Assembly: GCA_037133475.1 (NCBI GenBank)
Contig: JBAXOB010000001.1
Span: 248,001 to 312,000 of the forward strand
Reading direction: 5' to 3'
DNA length: 64,000 bases
DNA from: CAIVAT01 sp037133475
Lineage (GTDB): Bacteria; Bacteroidota; Bacteroidia; Bacteroidales; FEN-979
Shown: piece after piece, positions 26,098 to 34,239 of the stretch
Position numbering within the stretch: the stretch's first letter is position 1
Layout: each line of letters starts with the position of its first letter
The notes under the pieces: model-generated
Databases searched by the model: none
What the model saw: only the letters and a program-made list of their open reading frames with translations
What the model was told of the DNA's origin: nothing
Made by a program: the position numbers and the translations under genes

Positions 26098-27108
26098 TTA
26101 CAATTGTGTTGACAAAATGGTGCTGACCTGGCTTCTGACCAATTCCCAGCGGTCGGCCGACATCTTTGCCCCGATGAATTCGATCACGTTGCCGGCAAGC
26201 AAAGCTCCCAGGGCGCCGCACTGTGCCAGGCTCAGCCCATTGGCATGCCCGAACAGGAACCCGGAGGCATAGAGGTCGCCGGCGCCGGTGGTATCGACAG
26301 GGTTTACATCAATGATGCCGATAACAGCGCGATCAGGTCCTGATTTTACCAGCGATCCGCTGCTGCCGGTTTTGACAACGGCAATTTTGACCAGGTCGCT
26401 GAGCGCTTCCAGCGCATCTTCAGGCTCCAGCCCGGTAAGCGCCCTGGCTTCATCTTCATTGGCAAAGACAATATCCACGAATTCGGTGATGATCGAAAGC
26501 AGGAAATCCCTGTTGGCCTCCACCACATTATAGCTGGCCATGTCGAGCGAGACAACGAGTCCGTGTTCCCGGGCCAGTTTGACAGCCTGGCGGATCAGGT
26601 CATGGTTCTGGACCAGGTAACCTTCAATGTGAAAGTAACCGTATCCCTTGAAAATGGAGGTTCCCGAGGGCAGGTCGGCCGGGGCAAGGTGACCTGCCGA
26701 AAGCTCGATTGCGGCGCCCAGGAAGGTGGCAAAGGTGCGTTCCGAATCGGGTGTGATCAGGGCGACTGCCCGGCCTGTTTCCTGGTTGCTGTGGATCATA
26801 TGGGGATCCACGCCGGCCTGGATCAGGTCGCGGACGAAAAATCCGCCAAGTTCATCTTCGCCGATTACGCCGATATAGCCGGCCTTCGCACCCAGCATGG
26901 CCAGCCCGTGAATGGTGTTGGCCGCCGAACCGCCCGCCGACAGGCTCTTCTGGTAGTCCTTCAGCGCCGAAAGCACATTGGCGCTTCGTTCCTTGTCAAC
27001 AAGCTGCATACTGCCCTTGGGCAGGTCAAGCATTTCAAGAATGCTGTCACTCTCAAGTGGGATCATGATATCAACGAGGGCATTCCCCATGCCGAGAATC
27101 TTCTTCAT
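26098..27108 (-). CDS. PfkB-family carbohydrate/nucleoside kinase (adenosine kinase-like)
   Basis: 336 residues from the ATG at 27108 (MKKILGMGNALVD); three further codons upstream are possible. It has the ribokinase fold: GNALVDIM at the N-terminus, SAGGSAANTIHGLAMLG as PfkB signature 1, and DTTGAGDLYASGFLFG as signature 2 with the catalytic Asp. FANEDEARALTG and VVKTGSSGSLV follow the order of adenosine kinase-like members common in Bacteroidota. It phosphorylates a sugar or nucleoside with ATP in the cytoplasm. The substrate is inferred only from overall resemblance. A -7 box (TAGTTTTG) precedes it. Confidence 0.85.
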   Translation of the reverse strand: MKKILGMGNALVDIMIPLESDSILEMLDLPKGSMQLVDKERSANVLSALKDYQKSLSAGGSAANTIHGLAMLGAKAGYIGVIGEDELGGFFVRDLIQAGVDPHMIHSNQETGRAVALITPDSERTFATFLGAAIELSAGHLAPADLPSGTSIFKGYGYFHIEGYLVQNHDLIRQAVKLAREHGLVVSLDMASYNVVEANRDFLLSIITEFVDIVFANEDEARALTGLEPEDALEALSDLVKIAVVKTGSSGSLVKSGPDRAVIGIIDVNPVDTTGAGDLYASGFLFGHANGLSLAQCGALGALLAGNVIEFIGAKMSADRWELVRSQVSTILSTQL

Positions 27109-27133
27109 AACAACCATATCATTTTTTACGGTT

Positions 27134-27141
27134 CAAAACTA
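27134..27141 (-). promoter_or_regulatory. Bacteroidota -7 box TAGTTTTG
   Basis: Matches TAnnTTTG on the minus strand, 25 bases before the kinase start. No -33 box at the right distance. Confidence 0.5.
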
Positions 27142-27330
27142 CGATAAAAAATTCAAACGACGGGTTGAATTTGAAGGAAGATTAGGCGAAAGCCGGTGAA
27201 CCTTAAAGCATACGGGTTGCCGGCCGACCCGCCCGGCATGGGAAATGTCGCGCCATTTGCAACGAAATTTCATGCAGGGTGTAATAATCTGCAAGGAATA
27301 GCGTATTTATTCAGTCTAAATATATTTTGT

Positions 27331-28284
27331 ATGTTGGTAAAATATAGTATTTTTATCCTCGCATTTTCGTTGATCGCATTTGCCGGATGTTCCCAGAGCC
27401 AGAATCAGTCTGCAAAAATAAACCCCAAAAAAATGAATCTCAAACCATTAACTCCCGAAGAAGAGCGGGTGATCGTGAACAAGGGTACCGAAGCCCCCTT
27501 CACGGGTAAATATGATAAATTCAGCGATGCCGGCACCTATGTCTGTAAACGATGTGGCGCCCCGCTGTATCGCTCCACCGACAAGTTCGATGCTCACTGC
27601 GGCTGGCCGGCCTTCGATGATGAAATTCCCGGCGCCGTGAAACGGATTCCCGATGCCGACGGGATGAGGACCGAAATCGAGTGTGCCGCCTGCGGCGCCC
27701 ATCTCGGCCATGTTTTCAAGGGGGAGGGACTTACGCCAAAGGATACCCGTCATTGCGTGAATTCCATATCCCTTGATTTCGTGCCAGGCGGCGGCACGGT
27801 GGCAACCGATACCGCTGTTTTTGCAGGAGGCTGTTTCTGGGGCGTTGAATATTATATGAAGAAAATCCCCGGCGTTATCTCGACCCAGGTGGGTTATACC
27901 GGCGGCAAGACGGACCATCCCGATTACAAGCAGGTATGTTCCGGCACCACGGGCCATTACGAGGCGATCGAGGTGGTTTTTGACCCGGCGAAAACCTCCT
28001 ACGAGACCGTAGCAAAAATGTTTTTTGAAACCCATGATCCGACGCAGTGGAACCACCAGGGTCCCGACTGGGGCGACCAGTACCGCTCGGCCGTTTTCTA
28101 CCGGAATGCCGCGCAGAAAGCGGTCACCGAGAAGCTGATTGCCCAACTGAAGTCAAAAGGATTCAAGGTGGTTACGGAAGTGCTCCCTGCAAAAACCTTC
28201 TGGAAAGCGGAGGATTATCACCAGGACTATTATGACCACAAAGGAACCACTCCCTACTGCCACGGCTACGTGAAACGGTTTTAG
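27331..28284 (+). CDS. msrBA: Bifunctional methionine sulfoxide reductase MsrB-MsrA, lipoprotein
   Basis: 317 residues from the ATG at 27331; the longer frame upstream lacks a signal. FAGC at 17-20 is a lipobox. MsrB spans ~35-152, with zinc cysteines 72, 75, 118 and 121 (CKRC, CAAC) and catalytic Cys142 in DTRHCVNS. MsrA spans ~160-317, with catalytic Cys168 in AGGCFWGVE and GYTGGKTDHPDY. The two domains reduce the R and S forms of methionine sulfoxide in damaged proteins. The order B-A and the lipid anchor point to repair in the periplasm or at the inner face of the outer membrane. Single gene, converging with the kdpE-like gene. Confidence 0.94.
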   Translation: MLVKYSIFILAFSLIAFAGCSQSQNQSAKINPKKMNLKPLTPEEERVIVNKGTEAPFTGKYDKFSDAGTYVCKRCGAPLYRSTDKFDAHCGWPAFDDEIPGAVKRIPDADGMRTEIECAACGAHLGHVFKGEGLTPKDTRHCVNSISLDFVPGGGTVATDTAVFAGGCFWGVEYYMKKIPGVISTQVGYTGGKTDHPDYKQVCSGTTGHYEAIEVVFDPAKTSYETVAKMFFETHDPTQWNHQGPDWGDQYRSAVFYRNAAQKAVTEKLIAQLKSKGFKVVTEVLPAKTFWKAEDYHQDYYDHKGTTPYCHGYVKRF

Positions 28285-28332
28285 GCACAAGGTTCAGCCT
28301 GGTTAGGTATTGCAGGCAACGCGACGGGGCTG

Positions 28333-29034
28333 TCACGGGTTATCGTTCCTGAGCCGGTACCCCACCGCGGGTTCGGTGATCAACAGGGCGGGGATGGACG
28401 GATTCTGCTCAATTTTTTTCCGGAGCTGTGTAATATGGACCCTGAGCACCTGGGCATTGTCGGCATAGGGGTTCCCCCATATCTCCCTGCAGATATGCGC
28501 CAGGGTGAGCACCTTGCCGCTGTTGCGCATGAAAAGCGACAGCAGGCTGTATTCGGTGGCCGTGAGTTTGACCTCCTCCCCCTTGACTTTAACCAGCCGG
28601 GCATTGAGATCGATCCAGATCGATCCGTTTGTGATAACGGGCGAATCGCCTGTTTTCGAAGCATGCCGCAGTGCGACGCGGATCCTGGCGAGCAGTTCGC
28701 CCGTATTGAACGGTTTTGTAACATAGTCGTCGGCGCCATGATCCAGCGCTTCGATTTTAACCCCTTCATCATCCAGCACCGTCAGCACAATGACAGGTAC
28801 CGTCGACCATTCCCGCAATTTCCTGAGCGTGGCCAGCCCGTCAAGGTCGGGCAGCCCCAGGTCGAGCAGCACCACATCGGGCTGGTTCATGGAGACCGAA
28901 AGCAACCCCTCATGGCTGTTCTCTGCTTCAAGAACCCTGAACTGGTTTGCTTCCAGGGTTATCCTCAGGAGCCTGCGGATCTGGGGTTCGTCGTCAATGA
29001 TCAGTACCTTTTGTTTATTGCGGGTGGTATCCAT
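28333..29034 (-). CDS. kdpE: KdpE-type response regulator
   Basis: 233 residues. The receiver domain has Asp14/Asp15, phosphorylated Asp58 in VLLDLGLPD, Thr85 and Lys107 in VTKPF. The C-terminal OmpR-type winged helix (~135-230) has KVKGEEVKLTATEYSLL and RVHITQLRKKIEQNPSIPALLITEPAVGYRL. Both halves follow KdpE closely. It would be phosphorylated by the kinase gene 18 bases upstream and bind DNA near potassium transport genes. No kdpFABC genes are in the window; the KimA-like transporter and channel genes upstream on the same strand are the likely targets. It is the last gene of the unit. Confidence 0.88.
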   Translation of the reverse strand: MDTTRNKQKVLIIDDEPQIRRLLRITLEANQFRVLEAENSHEGLLSVSMNQPDVVLLDLGLPDLDGLATLRKLREWSTVPVIVLTVLDDEGVKIEALDHGADDYVTKPFNTGELLARIRVALRHASKTGDSPVITNGSIWIDLNARLVKVKGEEVKLTATEYSLLSLFMRNSGKVLTLAHICREIWGNPYADNAQVLRVHITQLRKKIEQNPSIPALLITEPAVGYRLRNDNP

Positions 29035-29052
29035 GATGAAAGTTGGTTAATG

Positions 29053-30660
29053 CTATTGGTTATCCGGCTCAGGATCCTTTTCAGGCTTGCTGATGGCTTC
29101 CTCTGCCGGCAGTTCAATGGTGACTGCCAGCCCGCCTTCCGGGTTATTGACGGCGCTGATGGCGCCGTGATGGGCCTCGGTGATGGCCTTGCTGATGGTC
29201 AGTCCGAGCCCGGTACCCCCGCTGTGGGAACCAGGCACCCTGTAGAACTTATCAAAAAGCTTTGCCAGCGTGGGCGCAGGAACGCCGGGCCCCCGGTCGG
29301 TAACGGTGATGGCGATTTTTGCAAAGGAAATCGACCTGATGCTGATGTTTACTGGGGTTCCTGGCGGTGTGTAAACTGCCGCATTGTGGATGATGTTGAC
29401 CAGCGCCTGGACCAGCAGGCTGATATCGCCCCTTACGGGCGGGAGTTCGCCCCGGAGATCCACCTCCGGCGGATGTTCGGCCAGTTCCGGCGCAAGGATC
29501 CGCAGGGCCATGCCTACCAGGTCCTCAGGATCACATAGGCGGAGGTTAAGTTTCATCCGGCCCGATTCGATACGTGACATATCCAGGATGTTTTCCACCA
29601 GGAAATTGAGTCGCTTGGCCGCAGATTCAAGCTCCCCGGTAACCTGTTTCCTGGCCTCCGGCATCTCGGAAGTCAGCGGATCCTGCAGGTTTGAAACGGC
29701 AGCCGAAATGATGGCGATAGGCGTGCGCAATTCGTGTGACACACTGTTCAGGATCGTGCTGAACAGTTTTTCCGACTCCTGGGAGATCTCCCTGACCTTG
29801 GCAAGGTCAACGCTGATTTCACGCTCGAGCGCCGAGGTCACCTGTGCGACAAAACCCCTGACCAGCGACATGGTCTCCTCGTCGGGCGACAAGTCATGTT
29901 CAAACCTGATCCCGATGACGCCGAATATTCCGCGCGGATCCTTCAATGGATAATAGCCTGCCGGGAGGGTATCGTTCCCGGGAAACTCGCCGGCGGCAAG
30001 GGAGAAGGTCTCCTCCCCGAAAAGTGCCTGGTTGCCGAAGGCCCGCCGGGAGAGGGTGATCCCGTTTTTTTCTTTCAGGAAGATGACGATATCGGCGCCG
30101 AAATGGTGCTGAAAACTCTCGCGGGTCCGCCTGACCACATCCTTGATCGAGGTGGCATTATTGAGCGATTCGAGGAAGGTGTTCAGCGCCCGCAACCGCT
30201 CACGGCTGCGCAGGAGATCCAGGCGGCTCTTCCTGATCCTGGTGATCAGGGTGGCGCCTACGAGCCCCACCATCAGGTTGGCAATAAGCGAGATGATGTC
30301 ATGTACCCTGTGGATATGGAAATTGAATACCGGCGGGATAAAGAAGAAATTCCAAACGGCCGAGGAGAGCATTGCCGCGAAAAATACCGCCCCGCGACCC
30401 AGGATCAGCGACAGCAGGGAGATCACCATCAGGAAGATCAGCCCAACAGCCTGGTAGCCGATCAGCGGTGCGGCGGGAAAACAGGCGCCAACGACAAACA
30501 CCACCACGATCAAGGCGACAAAATAGTCTTTGGGACTTGAACGCAGCGTCAGGCTTTTCGAAAGTTCACTAAAACTGGGCCGGACATGGACCGGTTTAGG
30601 GGAGGTTATCCCATTGATCCGATTTTTCTCCTGGTTCAGTACCGTCATGATCATGGTCAT
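29053..30660 (-). CDS. KdpD-type sensor histidine kinase without the N-terminal KdpD/Usp domains
   Basis: 535 residues. Four close membrane helices (~45-140, including NFFFIPPVFNFHIHRVHD) form the DUF4118 sensor of KdpD. A GAF-like domain (~155-285) follows, then HisKA with His309 in SVSHELRTPIA and HATPase_c with NIIHNAA, DRGPGVP and GGTGLGLTIS. Full KdpD carries an N-terminal Walker/Usp region of about 370 residues that is absent here. It should sense potassium or turgor and phosphorylate the KdpE-type regulator. Its start overlaps the end of the upstream 125-residue gene by 65 bases, so the two are translationally coupled. A slightly later start is possible. Confidence 0.88.
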   Translation of the reverse strand: MTMIMTVLNQEKNRINGITSPKPVHVRPSFSELSKSLTLRSSPKDYFVALIVVVFVVGACFPAAPLIGYQAVGLIFLMVISLLSLILGRGAVFFAAMLSSAVWNFFFIPPVFNFHIHRVHDIISLIANLMVGLVGATLITRIRKSRLDLLRSRERLRALNTFLESLNNATSIKDVVRRTRESFQHHFGADIVIFLKEKNGITLSRRAFGNQALFGEETFSLAAGEFPGNDTLPAGYYPLKDPRGIFGVIGIRFEHDLSPDEETMSLVRGFVAQVTSALEREISVDLAKVREISQESEKLFSTILNSVSHELRTPIAIISAAVSNLQDPLTSEMPEARKQVTGELESAAKRLNFLVENILDMSRIESGRMKLNLRLCDPEDLVGMALRILAPELAEHPPEVDLRGELPPVRGDISLLVQALVNIIHNAAVYTPPGTPVNISIRSISFAKIAITVTDRGPGVPAPTLAKLFDKFYRVPGSHSGGTGLGLTISKAITEAHHGAISAVNNPEGGLAVTIELPAEEAISKPEKDPEPDNQ

Positions 30661-30973
30661 TAAAGGCCTCTGTCACGGCCTCAAGAAAATTGATCAGCAG
30701 GAGGAATCCCCACGCCGAAACAGCAATTTCCCGGTATTCGACGATAAAGGTACATAAAATCAGGTCACGGAGGTAGAGTGCCGTGAAAACGACAGCCAGC
30801 AGGTAAATGGTGGAAAGAGCAGGAATAACAGGCTTTGCAAAGGGATTGAACCGCAGAAATGTTCGCTTGAAAATCGTTAAAATAAAATTGCCGGATGGTC
30901 TTATTTCTTTCATTTTCATTTTACAGTTATCCCCCGTTTCTGCCTGTTGCAGGAACGGGTGCGGTCGGGTCAT
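30596..30973 (-). CDS. Small two-helix membrane protein resembling the N-terminus of KdpB
   Basis: 125 residues. Its ATG overlaps the stop of the KimA-like gene (ATGA), and its end overlaps the kinase gene by 65 bases, so a real coupled gene is likely. Two helices occur: TIYLLAVVFTALYLRDL (~54-72) and AVSAWGFLLLINFLEAVTEA (~85-104), followed by an acidic tail. The segment FNPFAKPV and the second helix align by eye with the start of the potassium ATPase subunit KdpB (LNP...NPV; AISGW...NFAEALAEG). The phosphorylation, actuator and ATP domains are absent. It could be a remnant or a small regulatory or transport partner. The homology is my inference and needs a profile search. Confidence 0.6.
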   Translation of the reverse strand: MTRPHPFLQQAETGDNCKMKMKEIRPSGNFILTIFKRTFLRFNPFAKPVIPALSTIYLLAVVFTALYLRDLILCTFIVEYREIAVSAWGFLLLINFLEAVTEAFNDHDHDGTEPGEKSDQWDNLP

Positions 30974-32985
30974 GGCGTCATCTCAACATGCAGGTGGCTT
31001 CTGATGGGAACCATCACCATAATGATTCCCTTATGTGAAAGCCGGTTCTGGATTGCAAACTGCGTCTGGTTATGCAGCAGCCGCTGGAATGCCGTGGCTT
31101 TCGGGAGAAGGAACTGTCCGACAAAAAATACGCTCTGCGGGAAACGCTTCTGGATCGTTTTCGCCTCCTCCTTGATTTCATCTGCCACATCGGTACCCAG
31201 CGAATATTTGATCTCCGCATGATGGCCGTAATGACGCGCCAGTTTACAGTAGGCTTCAAGTTCTCCCTTCAGCCGTTCCTCCAGGTCATGGAGCTCGGCA
31301 TTACCCCTGAAGTTGCCGGCATCCACGATGCCAACCCCCAGGAAGACGATGTTTTTATATTCCCTGAAATCGTGATGGACCTTCAGGAAGGTACAGATCC
31401 CAAGGCCGTTGTACCCGCTTACGCAGATCACCGCCGTTTTGTCATCCACCGAACAAACATCCGAAAGAACCGAATAGTCGGGATACTTTTCGTAAACCTC
31501 CTGGACCTGGTGCAACATTTTAATGTTCAGTCGCTTGACAAGCTTATCGGCATAGTTGTAATGGCGTTTGATCAGCGATACCGCCAGGATCAGGCTCGAG
31601 GTGATGACCAGGGTTACCCAGCCACCCTCCATGAATTTCGTGGTTACCACCGAGGCAAGGATGAAAACCGTGATGATCAGGCCGATCCCGTTCACCAGGA
31701 AGCGGTGCCACCAGTGTTTGTCCTCTTTGCGCACCTGCCACCAGTGGCGCACCATCCCCGACTGGGAGAGGGCGAAAGTGATGAATACGTTGATACTGTA
31801 GAGCACTACCAGGATTACGATGGAGCCGCCGGTGAGCCACAGCACGAGCAGGGCCAGGGTTCCCATGAACAGGATGCCGTTCTGGGTAACGAGCCGGTCG
31901 CTCAACACCGTGAATTTACGCGGGAACCAGGAGTCCTGCGCCATGGACCCGATCACTCGCGGACCGTCGAGGAAGCCGGTCTGGGCGGCAATAAATAACA
32001 GGAAGGATTCTGAGATCAGGGTGATAAAGACAAATGCTATCCCGGTATTCCTGCCCCAGCTGGCCGTCAGCGCTTCCAGGAAGACAGCATTCATGGTTTT
32101 TCCCGGGGCAGGGTTGAGCTTGAAGACCGAATAGGCCAGCAGCAACCCGAAGACCGTGATGGCAAGGGAGATTCCCATATAACGCATGGTCATCAGCCCG
32201 GTTTTTATGCGGGGCTCCTTGAGGATGGGAATGGAGTTGCTGACGGCCTCCAGCCCGGTATAGGTTCCTGCTCCCATGCTGTAGGCCTTCAGAATAAGCG
32301 CCAGCACTCCCATTGTCCCTAGTGTCTCTTTGGCAAGGTGGTAATCCTGCACGGCATCGTGATATACCATCGGCACCTGGTTTGCATGGCCGAAGATCAC
32401 ATACAGGATGGCCGCGGCATGTGTAATGACGAACAGGATAAAAACCGGCATGAGGAAATATACCGATTCCTTGATCCCGCGGAGGTTGATCAGGATCAGG
32501 ATGACAATTCCGACCGAAGCGACCACCACCTTCATCGACTGGTATTCGTGCGGCAGCAGGCTGAACACGGCATCGGTGCCGCTGGCTACCGACACGGCGA
32601 TGGTAAGCACATAGTCAACCAGCAGCGAACAACCCGAGATCATCCCGAGTTTGGGCGACAACAGCTTGGTTGCCACGCGGTAACCGCCGCCCCCGGAGGG
32701 GAAAAGCCGGATGATCTGCGAATAGCTGGTGCTGATGATCAGGATGGTGAGTACAATCCCGATGGCGACAAAGATGGCAAGGCTGTGGTAATGACCCAGC
32801 GTGCGGTAGGCTTCGTCGGGACCGTAACAGGAGCTGGAGAGGCCGTCGGAGCCCAGTCCGATCCAGGCGAAAAATGCAATCAGGGTAAGCCGGTGGAATA
32901 TCTGGTCATCTTTCAGGTCTCTTGCCTTGCCGATGAAGAAGTTACGTAACCGGTGAAATATAGGAGGTGCGGGTTGTCTGTTCAT
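30970..32985 (-). CDS. KimA-like potassium transporter (APC/KUP superfamily)
   Basis: 671 residues: twelve membrane helices to about residue 465, then a ~200-residue cytoplasmic domain. SDGLSSSCYG (Asp47, Tyr54), FPSGGGGYRV, SLLVDYVLTIAVSVASGTDA and TYTGLEAVSNSIP correspond to the ion-site segments of Bacillus subtilis KimA, a proton-coupled K+ importer shut off by c-di-AMP at its C-terminal domain. The tail also ends like KimA (HNQTQFAI...IIMVMVP). It is annotated in many genomes as an amino acid permease, but the gene order with a channel and a KdpD/KdpE pair supports potassium. A possible regulatory inverted repeat lies 50-96 bases upstream. Confidence 0.85.
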   Translation of the reverse strand: MNRQPAPPIFHRLRNFFIGKARDLKDDQIFHRLTLIAFFAWIGLGSDGLSSSCYGPDEAYRTLGHYHSLAIFVAIGIVLTILIISTSYSQIIRLFPSGGGGYRVATKLLSPKLGMISGCSLLVDYVLTIAVSVASGTDAVFSLLPHEYQSMKVVVASVGIVILILINLRGIKESVYFLMPVFILFVITHAAAILYVIFGHANQVPMVYHDAVQDYHLAKETLGTMGVLALILKAYSMGAGTYTGLEAVSNSIPILKEPRIKTGLMTMRYMGISLAITVFGLLLAYSVFKLNPAPGKTMNAVFLEALTASWGRNTGIAFVFITLISESFLLFIAAQTGFLDGPRVIGSMAQDSWFPRKFTVLSDRLVTQNGILFMGTLALLVLWLTGGSIVILVVLYSINVFITFALSQSGMVRHWWQVRKEDKHWWHRFLVNGIGLIITVFILASVVTTKFMEGGWVTLVITSSLILAVSLIKRHYNYADKLVKRLNIKMLHQVQEVYEKYPDYSVLSDVCSVDDKTAVICVSGYNGLGICTFLKVHHDFREYKNIVFLGVGIVDAGNFRGNAELHDLEERLKGELEAYCKLARHYGHHAEIKYSLGTDVADEIKEEAKTIQKRFPQSVFFVGQFLLPKATAFQRLLHNQTQFAIQNRLSHKGIIMVMVPIRSHLHVEMTP

Positions 32986-33034
32986 ACTGCCATCAAATCG
33001 TTCCGTTCAACAGGCAAAATAACGGCAGGGAGTG

Positions 33035-33081
33035 TTAATACCTTATTAAGATTGGGGAGGGAAACATTAAGAAAGTATTAA
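33035..33081 (-). promoter_or_regulatory. Imperfect inverted repeat upstream of the KimA-like gene
   Basis: TTAATACCTTATTAAG and ATTAAGAAAGTATTAA pair at 13 of 16 positions around a 14-base spacer. It could be an operator for the KdpE-type regulator or an RNA hairpin in the leader. No known riboswitch pattern was recognised. Confidence 0.35.
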
Positions 33082-33187
33082 TGCAGGAATGCAGGAATGA
33101 AGGAATGAAGGAATGAAAACAATGCAGGAATGCAGGAATGCAGGCAATGCAGGCAATGCAGGAATGCAGGAGTGCAGGAATTCAGGG
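33080..33187. repeat. 8/9-base tandem array (GCAGGAAT / GCAGGCAAT)
   Basis: Units of 8 bases (GAATGCAG, GAATGAAG) and 9 bases (CAATGCAGG) between the channel gene stop (33224) and the KimA-like start. Read along the channel gene's strand it is the same TGCATTCC/TGCATTGCC family as at 22302-22474 and 51498-51638. Confidence 0.9.
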
Positions 33188-33223
33188 ATGAAGAATTGGG
33201 AGGGAAAGGATGGCAGGGTGCGG

Positions 33224-34063
33224 TCAGGCGGGTTTTTTACCCGACCGGGAGAGGAAGGTTTCGGCGGATTGGGGATCCATGGCCTCGATCTTTTCGAAGT
33301 TGCCCCATTTGAAATTTTTCCGTCTTCCGTTGGGATCCCAGGAATAGACATTCAGGAACATTTTCCCGAAGCTGAGGTGGCGTGAGTCGTAATACTTGGC
33401 ATAGGCCACCTGCTCACCGGTTTTAATGTCGTTCCCGATAAAGGAAAACTTCATGTGCAGCAGGGTCTTGTTGAGCAGGGCGTCGACAATGGCCTCCCGC
33501 AGGGCGTGGTTGGCCGGGTCGTCGAGCTTCAGGTCGTAATAAAGGATCTTTTCCAGGTCGGGCAGCTCCTCCTCGCAGCGGAAGGCCCGCACCCGTGTGT
33601 TGTTTTCAATGGTCCATGCTTCGAACTTACTCTGCAGGTCGATGATGTCACGGCCTTTGTTTCCCAACCGCAGGGAGAGGAAATAGTTGTCCTTCCTGAG
33701 CCGGATATATACTTTCTTCGTCGTGAAGACATCCTGGGGCCGTTTGATGACAAAATAGACCAAAAACCCTGAAAAGATGGAGGTGAAGAACAGGGAAATG
33801 GTCGACTGGATCATGACGACCTGCCGTCCGTACTGGGTTACCGGGTGAATATCGCCATAACCGATGGTATGGAAGGTTACGATGCTGAAATAGACGGCCT
33901 TTTCAAAATTGATCCTTTCGGTAAAGGGTTTGGCATAGGGAGTCATCTCGATACTCGCCGAATAGTAGTAAATCCAGGCGAATCCAAAGATAAACACGAG
34001 GTAGATCCCCAGGGAGATCAGGATGAATACAAGGACTTCGCGGGTTTTGAAACGAAAGTTCAT
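33224..34063 (-). CDS. Inward-rectifier-like potassium channel (KirBac-type)
   Basis: 279 residues with two helices (~10-34 and ~84-106) around a pore loop. The potassium filter is THFHT-free and reads TIGYGD at 66-71, after SIVTFH. The ~170-residue cytoplasmic tail (RPQDVFTTKKVYIRL, LRLGNKGRDIIDL, TGEQVAYAKYYDSRHLSFGKMF) resembles the beta-rich IRK C-terminal domain of Kir/KirBac channels rather than an RCK domain. It would form a tetramer in the inner membrane. It is upstream of the KimA-like, small protein and kinase/regulator genes on the same strand, separated from the transporter by a repeat array. Family call is good for the pore, moderate for the tail. Confidence 0.82.
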   Translation of the reverse strand: MNFRFKTREVLVFILISLGIYLVFIFGFAWIYYYSASIEMTPYAKPFTERINFEKAVYFSIVTFHTIGYGDIHPVTQYGRQVVMIQSTISLFFTSIFSGFLVYFVIKRPQDVFTTKKVYIRLRKDNYFLSLRLGNKGRDIIDLQSKFEAWTIENNTRVRAFRCEEELPDLEKILYYDLKLDDPANHALREAIVDALLNKTLLHMKFSFIGNDIKTGEQVAYAKYYDSRHLSFGKMFLNVYSWDPNGRRKNFKWGNFEKIEAMDPQSAETFLSRSGKKPA

Positions 34064-34208
34064 CGGGGATCAAATGGAGAAACAAAGTAACAAAAAAATC
34101 AGCCTCTGCTGACTGTTTTTCATGATTTTACCGCCCTCTTTTTGGGCTATTGTATTAATTAATAATTAATTAATTTAAGTCTTTCTGCTGTATATCAGAA
34201 AATTAATG

Positions 34209-34216
34209 TACCTTTG
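34209..34216 (+). promoter_or_regulatory. Bacteroidota -7 box TACCTTTG with TCTG at -33
   Basis: Perfect TAnnTTTG box 24 bases before the EF-G start; TCTG at 34184-34187 lies 21 bases upstream. The region before it is very AT-rich (TTAATTAATAATTAATTAATTTAA), as upstream of strongly expressed genes. Confidence 0.75.
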
Positions 34217-34239
34217 CACCCCCAAAAAAACCTTATTAC

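Noticed and set aside
33080..33187. c-di-AMP riboswitch ahead of the KimA-like gene
   Set aside because: The leader is a simple repeat array plus a small hairpin; the conserved pattern of that riboswitch is not visible.
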